From: Melieria omissa
Lineage: Eukaryota; Arthropoda; Insecta; Diptera; Ulidiidae
Assembly: GCA_963971225.1 (NCBI GenBank)
Contig: OZ020269.1
Location: 98,074,040 to 98,138,039, forward strand
DNA length: 64,000 nt
Reading direction: 5' to 3'
Translations under genes and position numbers: made by a program
Notes under the pieces: generated by a model
The model's input: only the letters and a program-made list of their open reading frames with translations
What the model was told of the DNA's origin: nothing
Databases searched by the model: none
Shown here: one piece after another, positions 1 through 35,516 of the stretch
Layout: the number at the start of each line of letters is the position of its first letter
Numbering within the stretch: position 1 is the stretch's first letter

Positions 1-2043
1 TTAATAAAAAATCAATCTACAGAAATTTCCAATACGGGTCTAGAAGTTTAACATACATAATTAAATTTTAAAGTGGGCATATTTGCTATTCTTTTTAAAT
101 ATTCCAATTAAACATGTTATTTGTTTGTAAAAAAAAATAAAAAAAAATTGTAAAAAATAAATTAATTAAAAAAAATCTATACAAATTGGAAATTTCTAAA
201 GTTAAACTTTTTTAAGTAATTTTTGTATTCTTTTTAAATATTCAAATTAAAGATTTGTTTTGTTTGACTTGTTGAGAGTTAAATTTGCCTTCATGAACTC
301 TTAAATCAACGTCGATCACAAATAAAAACTATTCTGTGATACAATCATTTTTAAAGAGAAGTTCCCTGTTCCGTTGTATACTTGTCCAGTGACGTAGCTA
401 AGTTGCGAGTGGGTTGTTAGCCTTCAATCGTTTACTCCCAAATAAATCACATAACTACTCACCCTAAGTCCCAGGGATTGACACTTTTGTTTTGCAAAAT
501 AATGCATTATTCATTAAACTATTGTTTTAAATTACTTATTTAGGGCACAATATGACCTCTTGTTATGTAACTTAATCCATATGTTAATGTAACTTAAGCA
601 AAAATTCACTTTTTTAATGATAGAAGAAACACTTTGTGATCAGATAGAAGAAAAAGTTCGTAGTAAGTCACTGGGACTCACGTTTGAGGTTTAACCCATT
701 TTTTAGGTATTAGCCCATCGTTAATCAGAATTTTCTATCACTTTGTATGCTAAACAGTCGAATTAGTAAAAAAAAAAATGGTCTTTAACATTTAATTTAC
801 AATGCAATGATCAGATATATGATACCATTACATTTCCTAAGATCCACGTTCTGATCAAAGTTTAATGCATTTTTCTAGTAACAGCAACAAATGTAAATTA
901 ATTTTAGTCTTTAAGACCTTTTAAACACTTTTTCGCATACACCACGAGCAATGGTAGACATAGTGGTCCTTCTGCGTGTCGGGAACAAAGCTATGGAAAT
1001 GACTCCGTATTGTTACGAAAATGACTTCTCTAGGTTCGCTTTTGGATTGTGCTTGAAAATAAAACCACTTCAATTATTCAGCGCAAACGCAGTCAAAAAC
1101 CAACAATCGCTTTATTTACAAATTTACACTTGTTACAACTTTACACCACTACCCTGTGTTTGCTCAACACAGACTCGACTCCCTGCGCTGCACACTGCTG
1201 CTTTTATACTGGTTTTCTTGTCGCGCCGAAGTTTCTTGCACATTCCAGTTGTACTTTCTATCTCGATCGTTCTAGCACAACCTATTACCGCCGCAAACCA
1301 TCCCTGCCATATCGGCATTACAGCATGCCGGCCGTACTTCAAAGTGCATGCCTAAAAGTATGCTCGTAAAAGCATTCATGCATAGCACAGAGTGACTCAT
1401 CGTTACAATATGAAGTTTTGAACGAAATGACCAAAAACAAAAAACCCTTTTTAATTTTATGTTTTAAAACTAAATGTTTATTGCAAAGCAAAGCTGTTGT
1501 AGTTTTAAAATTTATTGGTAATTTTGCAAATTTTTTGTTTAAAAGTTCCTCATAACCCAGTTTTGTTACTTCCCTGAACTTGTCATCAACGTGCTAAAGT
1601 AAGCCAATAATTTTAATTAAATAATTTTAACTTTTTTTAATTGTTCATTCAAAAGTATTTCAATTATCTAAACATTTGAATATTTTAAAATTTTTTTTAA
1701 TGCGTTTTTGAAATATTAAAGTTTTGTTCAACCATTTTGAAGGATATTTCAACAGTGCATTTGTATTTATTTTTAATTAACTCATTTATTTAAAGTAAAA
1801 ATTAGTTCGGTCCGCTTAGCCAATAATTTTATGAAATTATTAAAATTATTACATATTATATTTTTCAGTACTGTGTTAATTTTAGTGCATATTTATTTAT
1901 ATATTTTTCTATTCATTTATTTAGTACAAATTGATTTATTAAACGGCTAATCGTTTTTTTTTTAAGTTTTTGAAGTAAAAAATTTTTTAAAAATGTTTTC
2001 CAGTATTATGTTAATGTTCTCAAATTTTTTATGTCCATTCCAG
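1..2043. other. Intron of LRP1 upstream of the first exon in the window
   Basis: AT-rich sequence without a supportable exon. It ends in a good splice acceptor (AG at 2042-2043) leading into an EGF-coding exon, so it is read as the 3' part of an LRP1 intron. Apart from the solo LTR at 1011-1407, I see only A/T runs and stop codons in all frames. The short open frames around 951-1369 are explained by the LTR. Confidence 0.7.
1011..1407 (-). mobile_element. Solo LTR, antisense in an LRP1 intron
   Basis: The segment starts TGTTACG and ends CGTTACA, the 5'-TG...CA-3' structure of an LTR. Read on the minus strand it has a TATA box (TATAAAAG, plus positions 1201-1208), followed about 90 nt downstream by an AATAAA polyadenylation signal (plus positions 1111-1116). 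Its base composition is far more GC-rich than its surroundings. The flanks (GTAT and ATAT) could be a worn 4-bp target duplication, typical of Gypsy-type insertions. No internal coding region lies beside it, so it is a solo LTR left by recombination. The retrotransposon family is inferred only from TSD length and the TGT...ACA ends. Confidence 0.75.
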
Positions 2044-25928
<23,885 letters not shown>

Positions 25929-25981
25929 TGATTGACCACAAACGAGATGTGCTAGAGCGTGGCCGAGGCGCACATGCATCG

Positions 25982-26008
25982 ACACACACACACACACACA
26001 CACACACT
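25982..26008. repeat. CA dinucleotide microsatellite in LRP1 3'UTR
   Basis: About 13 AC/CA units, 54 bases after the LRP1 stop codon. Confidence 0.93.
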
Positions 26009-26272
26009 TAGGATAGCGAATACAATTGTTCATATGCAATGAAAACGATAACGAGAAATTTCTGTAAAGGACTGATAGCATAGCAATTAGTTATGTATTT
26101 ATTATTATTATTTTTATATGTATGATGGTTTCTATATGTTTTGGTTTTCGTACCTTTTTTGTTGTTCTCGTAATAGAGTAAATGCCTCTAGTGGCAGTGT
26201 AAGCAATTAAGTAATCAATGTGTTTGATCGAACCAGACGAAAAGCGACTAAAGCTAATTAAAAACGCCAAGA

Positions 26273-26278
26273 AATAAA
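26273..26278 (+). terminator. Probable LRP1 polyadenylation signal
   Basis: AATAAA, 345 bases after the stop codon, followed by T/G-containing sequence. It is the first clear canonical signal in the 3' flank; further AT-rich candidates exist downstream, so the 3' end could be longer. Confidence 0.6.
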
Positions 26279-26299
26279 ATTAGTGATAAAGTGTAAAAA

Positions 26300-27984
26300 A
26301 AGTATGTTAATATTAAGTTGGAGTCGCCATTGAATCAATACCATTTTTAATTACTTGTAAATTGTTTTCATCACTTGAACATTAACAAAAAAAATTATAA
26401 GAAACAATAAGCAATTGTAATAAGTCGAAAAATTAAAAAAATTTCATAATTCGATGTGTCATTTGATTGCAATTAAAAAGTGTATTTAAATTGCATTTAT
26501 AACAAAATTGTGTCGAATGTGCACTTGAGAAATTTCAAATAAGCATTTGTTGTTATCGAATTAGGAAAACATTTTGGAACAAGACGATTGCATTTAATTT
26601 ACACCGATGCTCTGACTAAATCACACAATTTTATACCAACGCACATGCGAACAAAACAACTGAGAAGCACTCTCAATATTTATGTAAAAATGTCTGCTCA
26701 ATTATATTCATTCAACAGTGGGACAATTTGTCGTTTCATACAAATTTCATGCAACGATGCAAGTTAGATTAGTTCTACAACAACTGAGCAGATTTGTAGC
26801 TTTCTCTTTGTACATAACATTAAGGCGAATTTCAGTGAAACATGAGAAATACTCAATCATATCGGTAGCCAAGCTGAGTGTAAAGCTGCCCCGTTTTGTT
26901 TTATTTGTTTGATTTACGTTACATTTGATTACGTTTGCTCACAAACAACTTCAGTTGCCACTTGGGCGTACTTGCATATATACATACATACACACATACA
27001 CGTATAGTGTAAGACACACTCGCCACATACTGATGGCAGTGAGATGAGCCGCTGGCACAGTTGTTGTGAGCTTCATTAAGATTTTCTTTTTCCTTTCTTG
27101 TGCCACAGTCAATGAGATTTTGCAGCGCTAGCAATGCGTTATCACTATTTTAAGTAACCAAAGAATGAATGAGTAGTTGAAGCATGCAACTGTTAGCCAT
27201 AAGTTTTCTTAGGTGCAGTTGAAATATTTGAAAGCGGCAGCAAGTGGACATACCAACTTGTTTGATTTTGTTTATATTTTTTTTTAGAATATGTAAATAG
27301 TCAATGCCAAGGCGTCTTTCTATTATTACTAATGATATGATATGATTTTTTTTTCAATTAACTAGCATTTGAAATAAAACTAATGTAATACGAAGCAACC
27401 ACAATGCTTGAATTGTGAGCAATTGTAAAATAAATTCATAGTTATGCAATAAAAACCATTTATACATACATACATACATATGCATATATGATAGGTACAA
27501 TAAAATTACAACAACGCATCGAACAAAATCGAAATGGCCACGAAACAAATTACGCACGAATTTGAAAAACGCTAATGTTATTGTAAAATGTAAAGCAAAA
27601 AATTGCAAATGAAATGCATTATGAGAATTTCAAGAATAATTAATGCCATAAACGAATCATTATCTAATTAAATAAAGTGTAAAAATGTGAGAGCTAAATT
27701 GAAACATGAATACTTAATGATGCATGGATGTGGTGCAGTGAAGACAGGTCGGAGAGCGCAAGTATGTTTCATTTTATTTCTTTAAGCTCGTTTTACTATT
27801 CTGTCTGTGTTTATTTGCATTTGTGCACATCGATCGAGAGTGGCATCAACAATTGGTTAGATTGGAGTGACAACCTGTTGCATGATTGACAATTTGATGA
27901 TAATTTTGATAGTGCAACTTTTGTTAAAATTGCTGGAAATCTTAAATGGTTGCGTTATGAATCTGGCTACTTCCATGATAGACA
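26300..27984. other. Intergenic DNA, no gene recognised
   Basis: AT-rich, with short TACATACA-type microsatellites (near 26978-27003 and 27462-27478). No reading frame carries a recognisable domain, and none has matching splice signals that I trust. Confidence 0.55.
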
Positions 27985-28595
27985 GTGAAGATAGGTCGAT
28001 CAGGCTAATTTAGAATGGTGAGCCAAGAAATTTAAGGGAATATTCTAGTTTAGAAATTCAAAAAAATATATTTTTTTCTTTCTTATTTTCAAAGTTTAGA
28101 CCTTTAAGAAAAAGCCTCTAAGAGGATTTATGGAAATTCAAATTATTTTCGAAGTTATAGTTCATTTTATGATGCACCACTCAGACTGCCCGAAGTGAGA
28201 CTGTAAACTTTAAACAAGTTTTTTTCAATACGGTTGACATGATATCTCAAGTTCTAATGCATCGATTGACTTGGAATTTGTAACAGACTTTCTTAATACT
28301 ATCAAAATTGTCTCGACGCATCGCGACGTAGGGGTTTTTGTAATTTGTTTATTTTTATTATTTTTTAAATTACTATTTTTAAATATTAAGTTAAAAAAGG
28401 AGCCAAAAAATTTCTTATTTTCAGAAAGACACCATTTTGTGTAAACAATATTTTTTGAAATCGGCTACGTCCCGATAATTCTACATCCTAGTTTAATAGG
28501 AATTAACCAATTTTTATGTTTCAAATCACCAGGAGGATTGAAATCACGTCAACCAGGAGACACTACCGACTTCAGTTTTGAATTTTTTCAAGTAG
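27985..28595. mobile_element. Repeat copy carrying an intact (empty) TTAA site, related to 39077-39126 plus 46864-47430
   Basis: The first 47 bases (GTGAAGATAGGTCGATCAGG...) match 39077-39123, and everything after the TTAA at 28032-28035 matches 46868-47430. The shared text includes GGATTGAAATCACGYCAACC near the end. The block after TTAA begins GGGAATATTCTAGT, the start of a TTAA-flanked MITE family. In this copy the right end is missing. It shows what the 39-47-kb region looked like before the big piggyBac-type insertion. Confidence 0.85.
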
Positions 28596-29159
28596 TTGTA
28601 GTAATGTTACCGGTTGTGGGCCACCCCTTGTATTTTTTGACGTTTATAAAATATGACAGATCTGAGTATGAGGTTATGTGTACATTGACAATAGACAGTA
28701 TTAGTGCAAACACTGAAGTGAAAGGGCGCATCTGACCCGCAGCTACAACAAAACAAAAAAAATTGACGAAGAAATTTTCAATAAAGTTATTTTTGAAGAT
28801 TTTGCGAGTGTGATAAAGCGAAGTGAAATATTGCAAAGAGGTGAGTGTTATACATTTGTATGCAGTATTTGCGTTAAATTTTCCGATTTTATATCGAGTT
28901 TGCTCAAAATTTTTCGCCACGAGAATTTTGCCAGTTATGCATGCCAATTTTTTACATGAAAATTATTGCAAATCGTGTTTTTGACTTCCTTGTCAAGGCG
29001 GTTCCCAGAGTCCTCTCTGGGAGTTTTCCGGAAGTACAAACATTTGTATTTCCGTTATAAAAGGCGCCAAAATTTAAACATTTTTACACGGGACCTAATT
29101 ATTTAATATCGAAGTGTTTATTTATTCGTGTTTTTTATGCATTTTTACGCAATTTTAGC
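28596..29159. other. Unassigned sequence
   Basis: No gene recognised. The first part may continue the truncated MITE, but it no longer aligns with the second copy. Confidence 0.5.
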
Positions 29160-29835
29160 CATGTCTACCCCGAGAAAAAAAAAGACAAACCGAAGGAAAC
29201 TGATTTCAGTGTAATCGTACAAGCGATTAAGCTTTGTTTGATCGAAAAGACGCCCGTCTGGTTTGTCAGGTTTTAAAGCGACCGGCATATGTCCATACGA
29301 TCCGGCCGTTGAATCGAATGAGGCAGAGGTTGCCACTGAGGGGCCAATCGATGAAGAGGATCAGCGTTGAATCGTGGTTGGGCCATTTCGTGGACGTGAG
29401 AAGGTTGTGCCTGCAACACCTGGACCGTCATCTCGATCGACTTCTGTTAGCTGTCTTTTGGATGAACTTGGCCCCTTGCAAGCCGCTTCACCCAAAAAAT
29501 CATCAAATGGCTGAAAGCCAATGGCAATCATCATTTTAACGTCACCGGAAACTGTTGCTAAAAGCAGAAAAAAATCGAGCTGCTCCAACGCCCATTAAAA
29601 AGGCCAAACGCAAGGCAACACCACCAGCCAAAAAGTCGGTCAAACGCAAGAAGCAAACAAAGCAGGATTCTGACAAAGAAGATTTGAAATTTTGTCTGAT
29701 CTGTCTGAAGGTCCAATTCTGCCACCAAAATTGACAAAAGCCAATTCGATCAAATGCAACGGTGGCTGCGGTTTGTACATTTGAAATGCGCTGCTATAAA
29801 AAGAGCTATTATACATGAAAAAATTGCGAATCCGA
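29160..29835 (+). pseudogene. Remnant of a DNA transposon with Lys-rich and Cys-containing C-terminus
   Basis: Possible start MSTPRKKK at 29160, then frames broken by several stops. Near 29560-29720 a lysine-rich stretch (APTPIKKAKRKATPPAKK...) leads into DLKFCLICLK and, in another frame, SIKCNGGCG. Basic linkers followed by Cys-pair zinc-binding ends are known at the C-terminus of pogo/jerky-type DDE transposases, so this is my best guess. The catalytic core is not visible. Low certainty. Confidence 0.35.
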
Positions 29836-29934
29836 TGAGGATGATTAATAATTTGACAAAGTCACATTTTCTTGATGTTTTTTCGCCACTAGAGGATAAA
29901 TAAATTTTAATAATACATATTTCTTTACTGGCTT

Positions 29935-30017
29935 CATAACCGGTTACCGGTGTCCGTGGCCGGCCACCAGACAATGGCTCCGTAACATAAGATCGGCCGA
30001 ATGATCGCTGTATACAT
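29935..30017 (-). mobile_element. Non-LTR retrotransposon, 3' fragment (continues at 32409)
   Basis: On the minus strand this reads MYTAIIRPILCYGAIVWWP, a well-known post-RT motif of R1/LOA/Jockey-group LINEs. It directly continues WGLRPSIVHWMYT, encoded at the left end of 32409-34202, once the 2.4-kb insertion between them is removed. Confidence 0.85.
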
Positions 30018-32408
30018 TAGGGTGGAGTGAAAAAATTTATTTTAAAATTTTAAGAAGCTAGTATATTGGAAATGTGCCAAATGTCCATGGTACCAATCCT
30101 GCAAAATTATATTAGTTTCTAACAACTCCTTGATCGCCCATCACCTAATTGAAATAATTTTTTTTAATACTTTTTTCACTTTCGTCGAAAGAAGTGAAAG
30201 TCGTAATTTCAACTCAGTTAAGGATTCAAAATAAATCTCAGTAGCCTTTGCTTTAGGTTTGCGGGTTTTAAGTTATTTATTGTAGCAGTCCTGTTTGAGC
30301 GAATAAAATATTACAAATTACAATTCGTGTTTTAATCGTTGGAATGTGGCAAACCCCGCTAGTTTAATTCTGTTTATGATTGTTGAATGTTCACGATTTC
30401 CTTGTGAAGTGACCGATTCGAAATAAACTTGTGACGTTACATCTGATTTAATTAAAAAAAAACAAAAAAAAGGTGAGTACCTGAACTTGTGCGCAAAAAG
30501 GTAGGGCAGTGAAGGGTTACTAGTTATTTCTTTATATTTTTAAAGAGATGACAGTTACAAGAGACAAAGTTTCGTGCGTGATATTTGGCGCTCCACGAAA
30601 CCTGCCGACCAATACTCTGCCGACCTACACCGATCTCATGAAGATATATTCAACTTTGACAAGATCTGAAGACGGACAATGGTAAATACCCATAATTTTT
30701 TGACATATCTCAAAAACTGTGCTATGAAGTCGAAGAGATATGGCAAAGGGCCTCACTTCCAACAGTAACGCATGCACAAGCGATAGAAAAACTTAGATCG
30801 TTCCACGACAAATACAACACAATGCTAAAAGTCAACAAATGTAAAAGGAATCAACCAAACTACCAACGGAGATTATCGGACTTTCGTGACAAAGCTAACA
30901 CTCTGTTTGATCTCAGCAAATGCAAGTGCTCCGATATGGTGGCCAATTGCAAATGTACGAAACACAACAAAATTCCGGCAAACGAACGGCAGTTCCTTCA
31001 AGACCAGAGAGGGCCAAGAAAGATGATAATCGGTGGTACAGATCAAGTGGTAACATCAAAATTGAAGAGAAAAGCTGAAAGAGAGGAAGCAAATCTCAAA
31101 CGAATGAAGATTAAGAAGATCGATGACGATGCGAGCAAAAGTCAACCCTATTCTGCCGAAAGTTCCGAATACGACACGGACTCGTCTGACAGTCCCACTG
31201 TCGATGAGTACATCCCAGATAGAGAATCACTCAAAACTAAGCCAAATCAGGATCGAGAGTGCCAAAAAATTACTATCTCTCTGCCTTCCCTCGCTATAGC
31301 TTGCGATCGGACCGGAGTTTCGGACAGATCGGCTGCTGTATTAGCAACAACAGTTCTGCATGATCTTGGTCTCGTATCACTCAACGACCGATCCAAAGTA
31401 ATCGACCGAAGCAAAATCCGTCGAAAACGCAGTAAAATTCGAAAGGAACTGAGGCAGAATGAAGACGACCACACTCACAAGGGCATAGATGGACTATTTT
31501 TTGATGGCCGCAAGGATAAAACTTTAACACAAGTCCTCGCCGTCGACAACAAGTACCACAGAAAAACCATATCGGAAGAACACATAACCATCATCGCAGA
31601 GCCGGGTTCTTCGTACTTCAACCATACGTCTCCGTCATCAGGCTGCAGCAAAGACATAGCTGAGTACTTAGTCGCTAGTATCAAAGAGCAAAATGCGAAG
31701 ACAGATAATATTAAAGTTGTCGGGTGTGACGGCACAAACGTAAACACGGGACAAAAATCGGGCGTTATCCGGCGACTTAATCTATTCCAGTCACTCGATG
31801 GCGGGACGACAGACCCACACGGATTCTCTGGATTCACCAGATGCTTGTCAAGTCACGTTACCTCAGCTCCAAACTCAAGGGAATCGTTGACCCCGTTATT
31901 CACCGTAACGCGTACTTTGCTCACCCGGAGAATGTGCTCCTGGCCATGATGACGGACCATCGACCACATATACGTGAACTGGGCTTACGACGAGTGATGA
32001 AGGCCAGAGCTACAGCAGTCCCCAGTGGACAAATACGGAGGTTCAAGGTTCCTGCAAAACTTAACTTCGACGCGACATCCGTGCACGCATTGCTTCTCGT
32101 CAGCAAATGCCGGCGTTCGAGTCGAAACGTGATTTTTGTCACTTCACCCTGTAACCATGTGTTTATAACTTTGACATCATTAAATATTGTAATTAGAAGC
32201 GTATTTGATTTTTAATTGAATTTTAAGATGACTATCTTTAATGTCGCGTAATACTGTGAAATTAAAAGTTGCGATGGGAGATCAAAAAATTGTTTAATTT
32301 CTTTTTAATTTTTACACAGCTTTATATTGATGTATTGGCACATTTTGAGATATCTAGCTAATTGATATTCCAAAAAAATTTTTTTTTGGCCATTTTCACT
32401 CCAGCCTA
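30018..32408 (+). mobile_element. 2.39-kb terminal-inverted-repeat element with 8-bp target duplication
   Basis: It is flanked by a perfect 8-bp duplication GTATACAT (30010-30017 and 32409-32416). The ends are inverted: TAGGGTGGAGTGAAAA on the left and TTTTCACTCCAGCCTA on the right (one mismatch). The 8-bp duplication and TAGGG start fit hAT-type transposition, though the encoded protein does not look like an ordinary hAT transposase to me. It is inserted inside the LINE, so it is younger than that copy. Confidence 0.9.
30547..32215 (+). pseudogene. Conserved protein of the 30018-32408 element (frameshifted, transposase candidate)
   Basis: Reading starts MTVTRDKVSCVIFG with the stretch TLPTYTDLM (30547-30684). 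After a break it runs continuously from about 30716 (CYEVEEIWQRASLPTV) to 31949 as one frame that includes a 375-residue ATG-initiated ORF. Its likely natural frame then switches near 31830-31845 and continues to about 32060 as SRYLSSKLKGIVDPVI...YFAHPENVLLAMMTDHR...RRFKVPAKLNFDA. Visible features: a Cys-rich motif CKCSDMVANCKC (31,000 region), a Lys/Glu-rich helix, an acidic Ser-rich linker, CDRTGVSDRSAA, FFDGRKD and VVGCDGTNVNTG. I recall similar uncharacterised arthropod proteins but no assigned function. The Asp residues in CDRTG, FDGRKD and GCDGTN are possible catalytic positions, unproven. With at least two frame breaks this copy is probably dead. Confidence 0.7.
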
Positions 32409-34202
32409 GTATACATCCAGTGGACAATGCTCGGTCGCAATCCCCACCTTTTCCCGAAGGCCTTCTGACAGACGTAGAAGGCATTCAGGCTCTTCTTGAC
32501 CCGCTCTTCCACGTTGCGTCTCTAAGAAAGCTTGGAGTCGAGTGTGGTGCCAAGGTTGCCGCTGAGTTTTGGCAGCCTAAACTCCGGTATTTTGTATCTC
32601 CGGGTGAACAGTACCATAACCGTCTTTGAGGGGTTAACTCCTAGACCGTTATGCTCTGCCCACCTAGAGAGTTCTCCTAAGGCAGACTCCATGAGATCAC
32701 TGATGGTGGAAAGAAATTTTCCAGGGATCAGGATAGTGACGTCGTCCGCATATGCTACTACTCGCAGCCTCCTGGATTCGAAGATCTCGAGGATGCTGTT
32801 TATCACAAGCAGCCACAGCAGAGGCGAAAAGACGCCACCCCGAGGTGTGCCCCTTGTGGTTAACCTCCTCACCGAGCACGAGCCTAGGCTGGAGTGAACC
32901 CTTCTGCTACTAAGCATATCGCTGGTCCACCTCACCACTCTCTTGTCCACTTCCAATTTTCTAAGTGCACTGGTTATTGCCTCTAGAGTGACGTTATTAA
33001 AGGCCCCCTCAATATCGAGGAAAGCGGCTAACGTATACTCCTCGACGCTCAGCGATTTTTCGATCGTCTGAACGACCTCATGCAAGGCGCTGTCTTCAGA
33101 TTTTCCCCTGCAATACGCATGTTGCGTCCTGCAGAGTCCCCTGGACTGTGCCACTCCCCTGACATAGACATCCACCAGCCTCTCCAAAGTCTTAAGAAAG
33201 AACGATGACAGGCTGATCGGTCTGTAGTCTTTTGCAGTGATGTGGTTTGACTTCCCCGCCTTGGGGATGAACACCACCTTAACCTCTTTCCAGGCGCGTG
33301 GTACATAGCCCTGTTGAAGAGATTCCCCAAAGATTCGCACCAAGACTTTGACCACTGCCTCCTTAGACCATTGCAGCATAGCCGGAATAACACCATCGGG
33401 TCCCGGAGATTTGTACTGGTTGAAGCTGTCTATCGCCCATGCCACTTTGATCTCATCGATAATCCCCTGAACTAAAGCATCCGGTCGTGACGAGTGCTGT
33501 CTATGAGGCGTGGTCGTCTCAACAACACTCGTGCAACCGGGAAAGTGGGTGTTCATGAGAGTCTCTAGAAGCTCCTCCCTCGATTCTGTCCACGAGCCGT
33601 CAGATTTCCTAATGCTGCTAGGGGTATGTGAGGCCCCGGCTAGCACCTTGCGAAGTCTGGCGGCCGCGTTGACATTGTCGAGGGATTCGCAGTACTTCCT
33701 CCAATTATCCCGCTTGGCCGCCCTAATAGTCTTCTTAAACTTATTAAAGCTAGCCTTGTAGGTTCCCCAGTCTTCTTCAGTTCGGCTAAGTTTAGCCTTA
33801 TTGAAGAGACGTCTGGTATCTGTTCTAAGTTGTCTTAGCTCTGGGGTCCACCACACTGCGTTGGTTTTCCGTGGAGCTCGACTTTTAGGACAAGATTCAT
33901 TAAAAGACTTGTTAAGCACTTTCGTTAGAAGACCAACTGACCTGTCAATGTTGTTTCTCTCGAATGTAGCGATCGCTTTGCGCGATGCCAGTTTCTGAGA
34001 AACTAGTGCACTGAATTTAGGCCAGTTAGTCCTTCTCGGATTCCTATAAGTTTGTGGACATCCAACCTCTATGGCCACTGAAAAGACTATACGGTTGTGG
34101 TCCGAGAACGAACATTCCGTCAGTACTTTCCAGTCGACCACGGAGATAGTGTTGGAGTCGGTAACTAAGGTACTATCTATGACTGCCTCCCTAACCCTAT
34201 TG
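32409..34202 (-). pseudogene. Non-LTR retrotransposon (LOA/R1/Jockey group), EN C-terminus and reverse transcriptase
   Basis: The minus-strand open frame (about 560 residues) begins in the C-terminal part of an endonuclease (LTECSFSDHNRIVF, the conserved SDH). It continues through a linker to a reverse transcriptase: KSPGPDGVIPAML, KEVKVVFIPKAGK, DYRPISLSSFFLKTLERL, AFLDIEGAFNNV, GTPRGGVFSPLLW and the catalytic AYADDV. It ends GVNPSKTVMVLFTRR, then a short deletion and stop. Sequence past the stop still encodes NVEERVKKSLNAFY. The 5' endonuclease portion and the RNase H end are missing. The left end is cut by the 30018-32408 insertion, and the right end abuts the gene-1 duplication unit at about 34203. 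Clade assignment is a guess. Confidence 0.9.
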
Positions 34203-34475
34203 TGAACTTGGGCCTTCAAACCCCCTAAATGTTACTGGGCTCAAAAGTTATTCTGAGTGTGCAACTGATTTGCATACATATAGAATGCTTCGACGCACAC
34301 TTAGGTGACTTTTGTTTATGCATAAAATGCAATGTGAGTAGTAATGCTGAACTTTTGTTTATTTACACTAACGTAATTATTGCAGTTATCATTATTAATT
34401 GCATGGACTCATGGTAGAGCATGAAGTGGCAATCTTTTTCATTACACATAAAGTACATAGATTTGCACTCTTCTA

Positions 34476-35414
34476 GGGAAATTCTTTGTAAGGTGCCACT
34501 CTTTGTAAGGTGCCACCCCTGCTCGATTTCGATGTTCCAGCAATCCAAGAAAAAAAATTCCTATTGTCACTTAAGGTATATGTGTCAACACCATTTTTAA
34601 TGTGGGTTTTGAGCGAACAGACGTCATAACACGGTCTGGGTAAATAAAAGTGTCAAATTTGGTTAAGAAAAAACATAAAAATGAAAACTGAAGGTTTTTC
34701 TTGCGGTGAAAAAGTAACCAAAAACTTATAAAAAACTAAGGTAAATATCAGTGTTGGACTTAATTTTGATTGCTTTTTCATAATCCGAAATGATATCCGA
34801 GCATATCGTAAGAGGATCAAATTTATTCAATGATTTCCAAAATGGCGTGAAAATGTAAAGTGCCACCTTTTTTTCTTTGTAAGGTGCCACCCTCCTTATT
34901 TCATTGTTTTGTGGAACTATATCGGTAAAATGAGTTTTTATTGCTCGGACTCGTCATTACAATGAATTTAAAGTTTTCTTAGTAAATTTTTTCTTATCCT
35001 ATCATGAGGAATTAATAGTTCAGTTTTGCTTATTAATTTCTATACAATTATTCGTTTTATTCGTTAACATTCAATTTGCATTTTGCTTTCGGTTATTTTC
35101 AATTCAATTCAAATTAAATTCAATAATATTTCGGCAATTTCCTAAATCATGCATTTTTAATTGAGATTTCTACGTTTTTAACGGTTTTTTAGGGGGTGGC
35201 ACTTTACATTAAAAAATTTTAGCGTGTCGATTTTGAACACTTTGGGAAATTGGCTGTAAAATTCGTGTTTACGAAAAAATCAAATGAAGTGTTACCTTGG
35301 ATCATAGCTCTTTAAATACTCTTTCCAACGGTATATTAAAATTGGGGACACGTTAATTTTCTAACGAGTTTTGCGCAAAAAAGCTATGGGGTGGCACCTT
35401 ACAAAGAATTCCCC
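34476..35414. mobile_element. 939-bp MITE immediately upstream of nuclease-like gene 1
   Basis: The ends are GGGAAATTCTTTGTAAGG and the inverse CCTTACAAAGAATTCCCC. The element is flanked by TA (34474-34475 and 35415-35416). The other duplication unit reads straight through CTCTACTATT at 51140-51149, so this is an insertion after the duplication. The motif AAGGTGCCACC recurs internally near 34494, 34507, 34860 and 34884. TA duplication suggests a Tc1/mariner-type mover (inference). Confidence 0.92.
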
Positions 35415-35438
35415 TACTATTTATTTTCATTGAGATCG

Positions 35439-35475
35439 TATAAAATGATCGCCGACAACGACAGACCAGTTCAGT
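35439..35475 (+). promoter_or_regulatory. TATA box and initiator of nuclease-like gene 1
   Basis: TATAAAA at 35439-35445 is followed 29-34 bases downstream by CCAGTTCAGTTT (35466-35477), which contains arthropod initiator-like sequences (CCAGTT, TCAGTT). The ATG follows at 35517, giving a 5'UTR of about 45 bases. The same TATA and initiator occur in copy 2 at 51167. A strong focused core promoter is typical of highly expressed tissue-specific secretory genes. Confidence 0.75.
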
Positions 35476-35516
35476 TTGAGTTTGCATTTCAACGAGAACA
35501 TCTTCGCCGAAGGAAA

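Noticed and set aside
394..672. hAT-like element with CAGTGACGTAGC and GTAAGTCACTG ends
   Set aside because: Only seven or so bases pair and the flanks show no 8-bp duplication.
951..1369. Overlapping plus-strand open frames of 134 and 106 codons near the window start
   Set aside because: They run through the solo LTR (TG...CA ends, minus-strand TATA and polyA signal), which is locally GC-rich and so lacks stops by chance.
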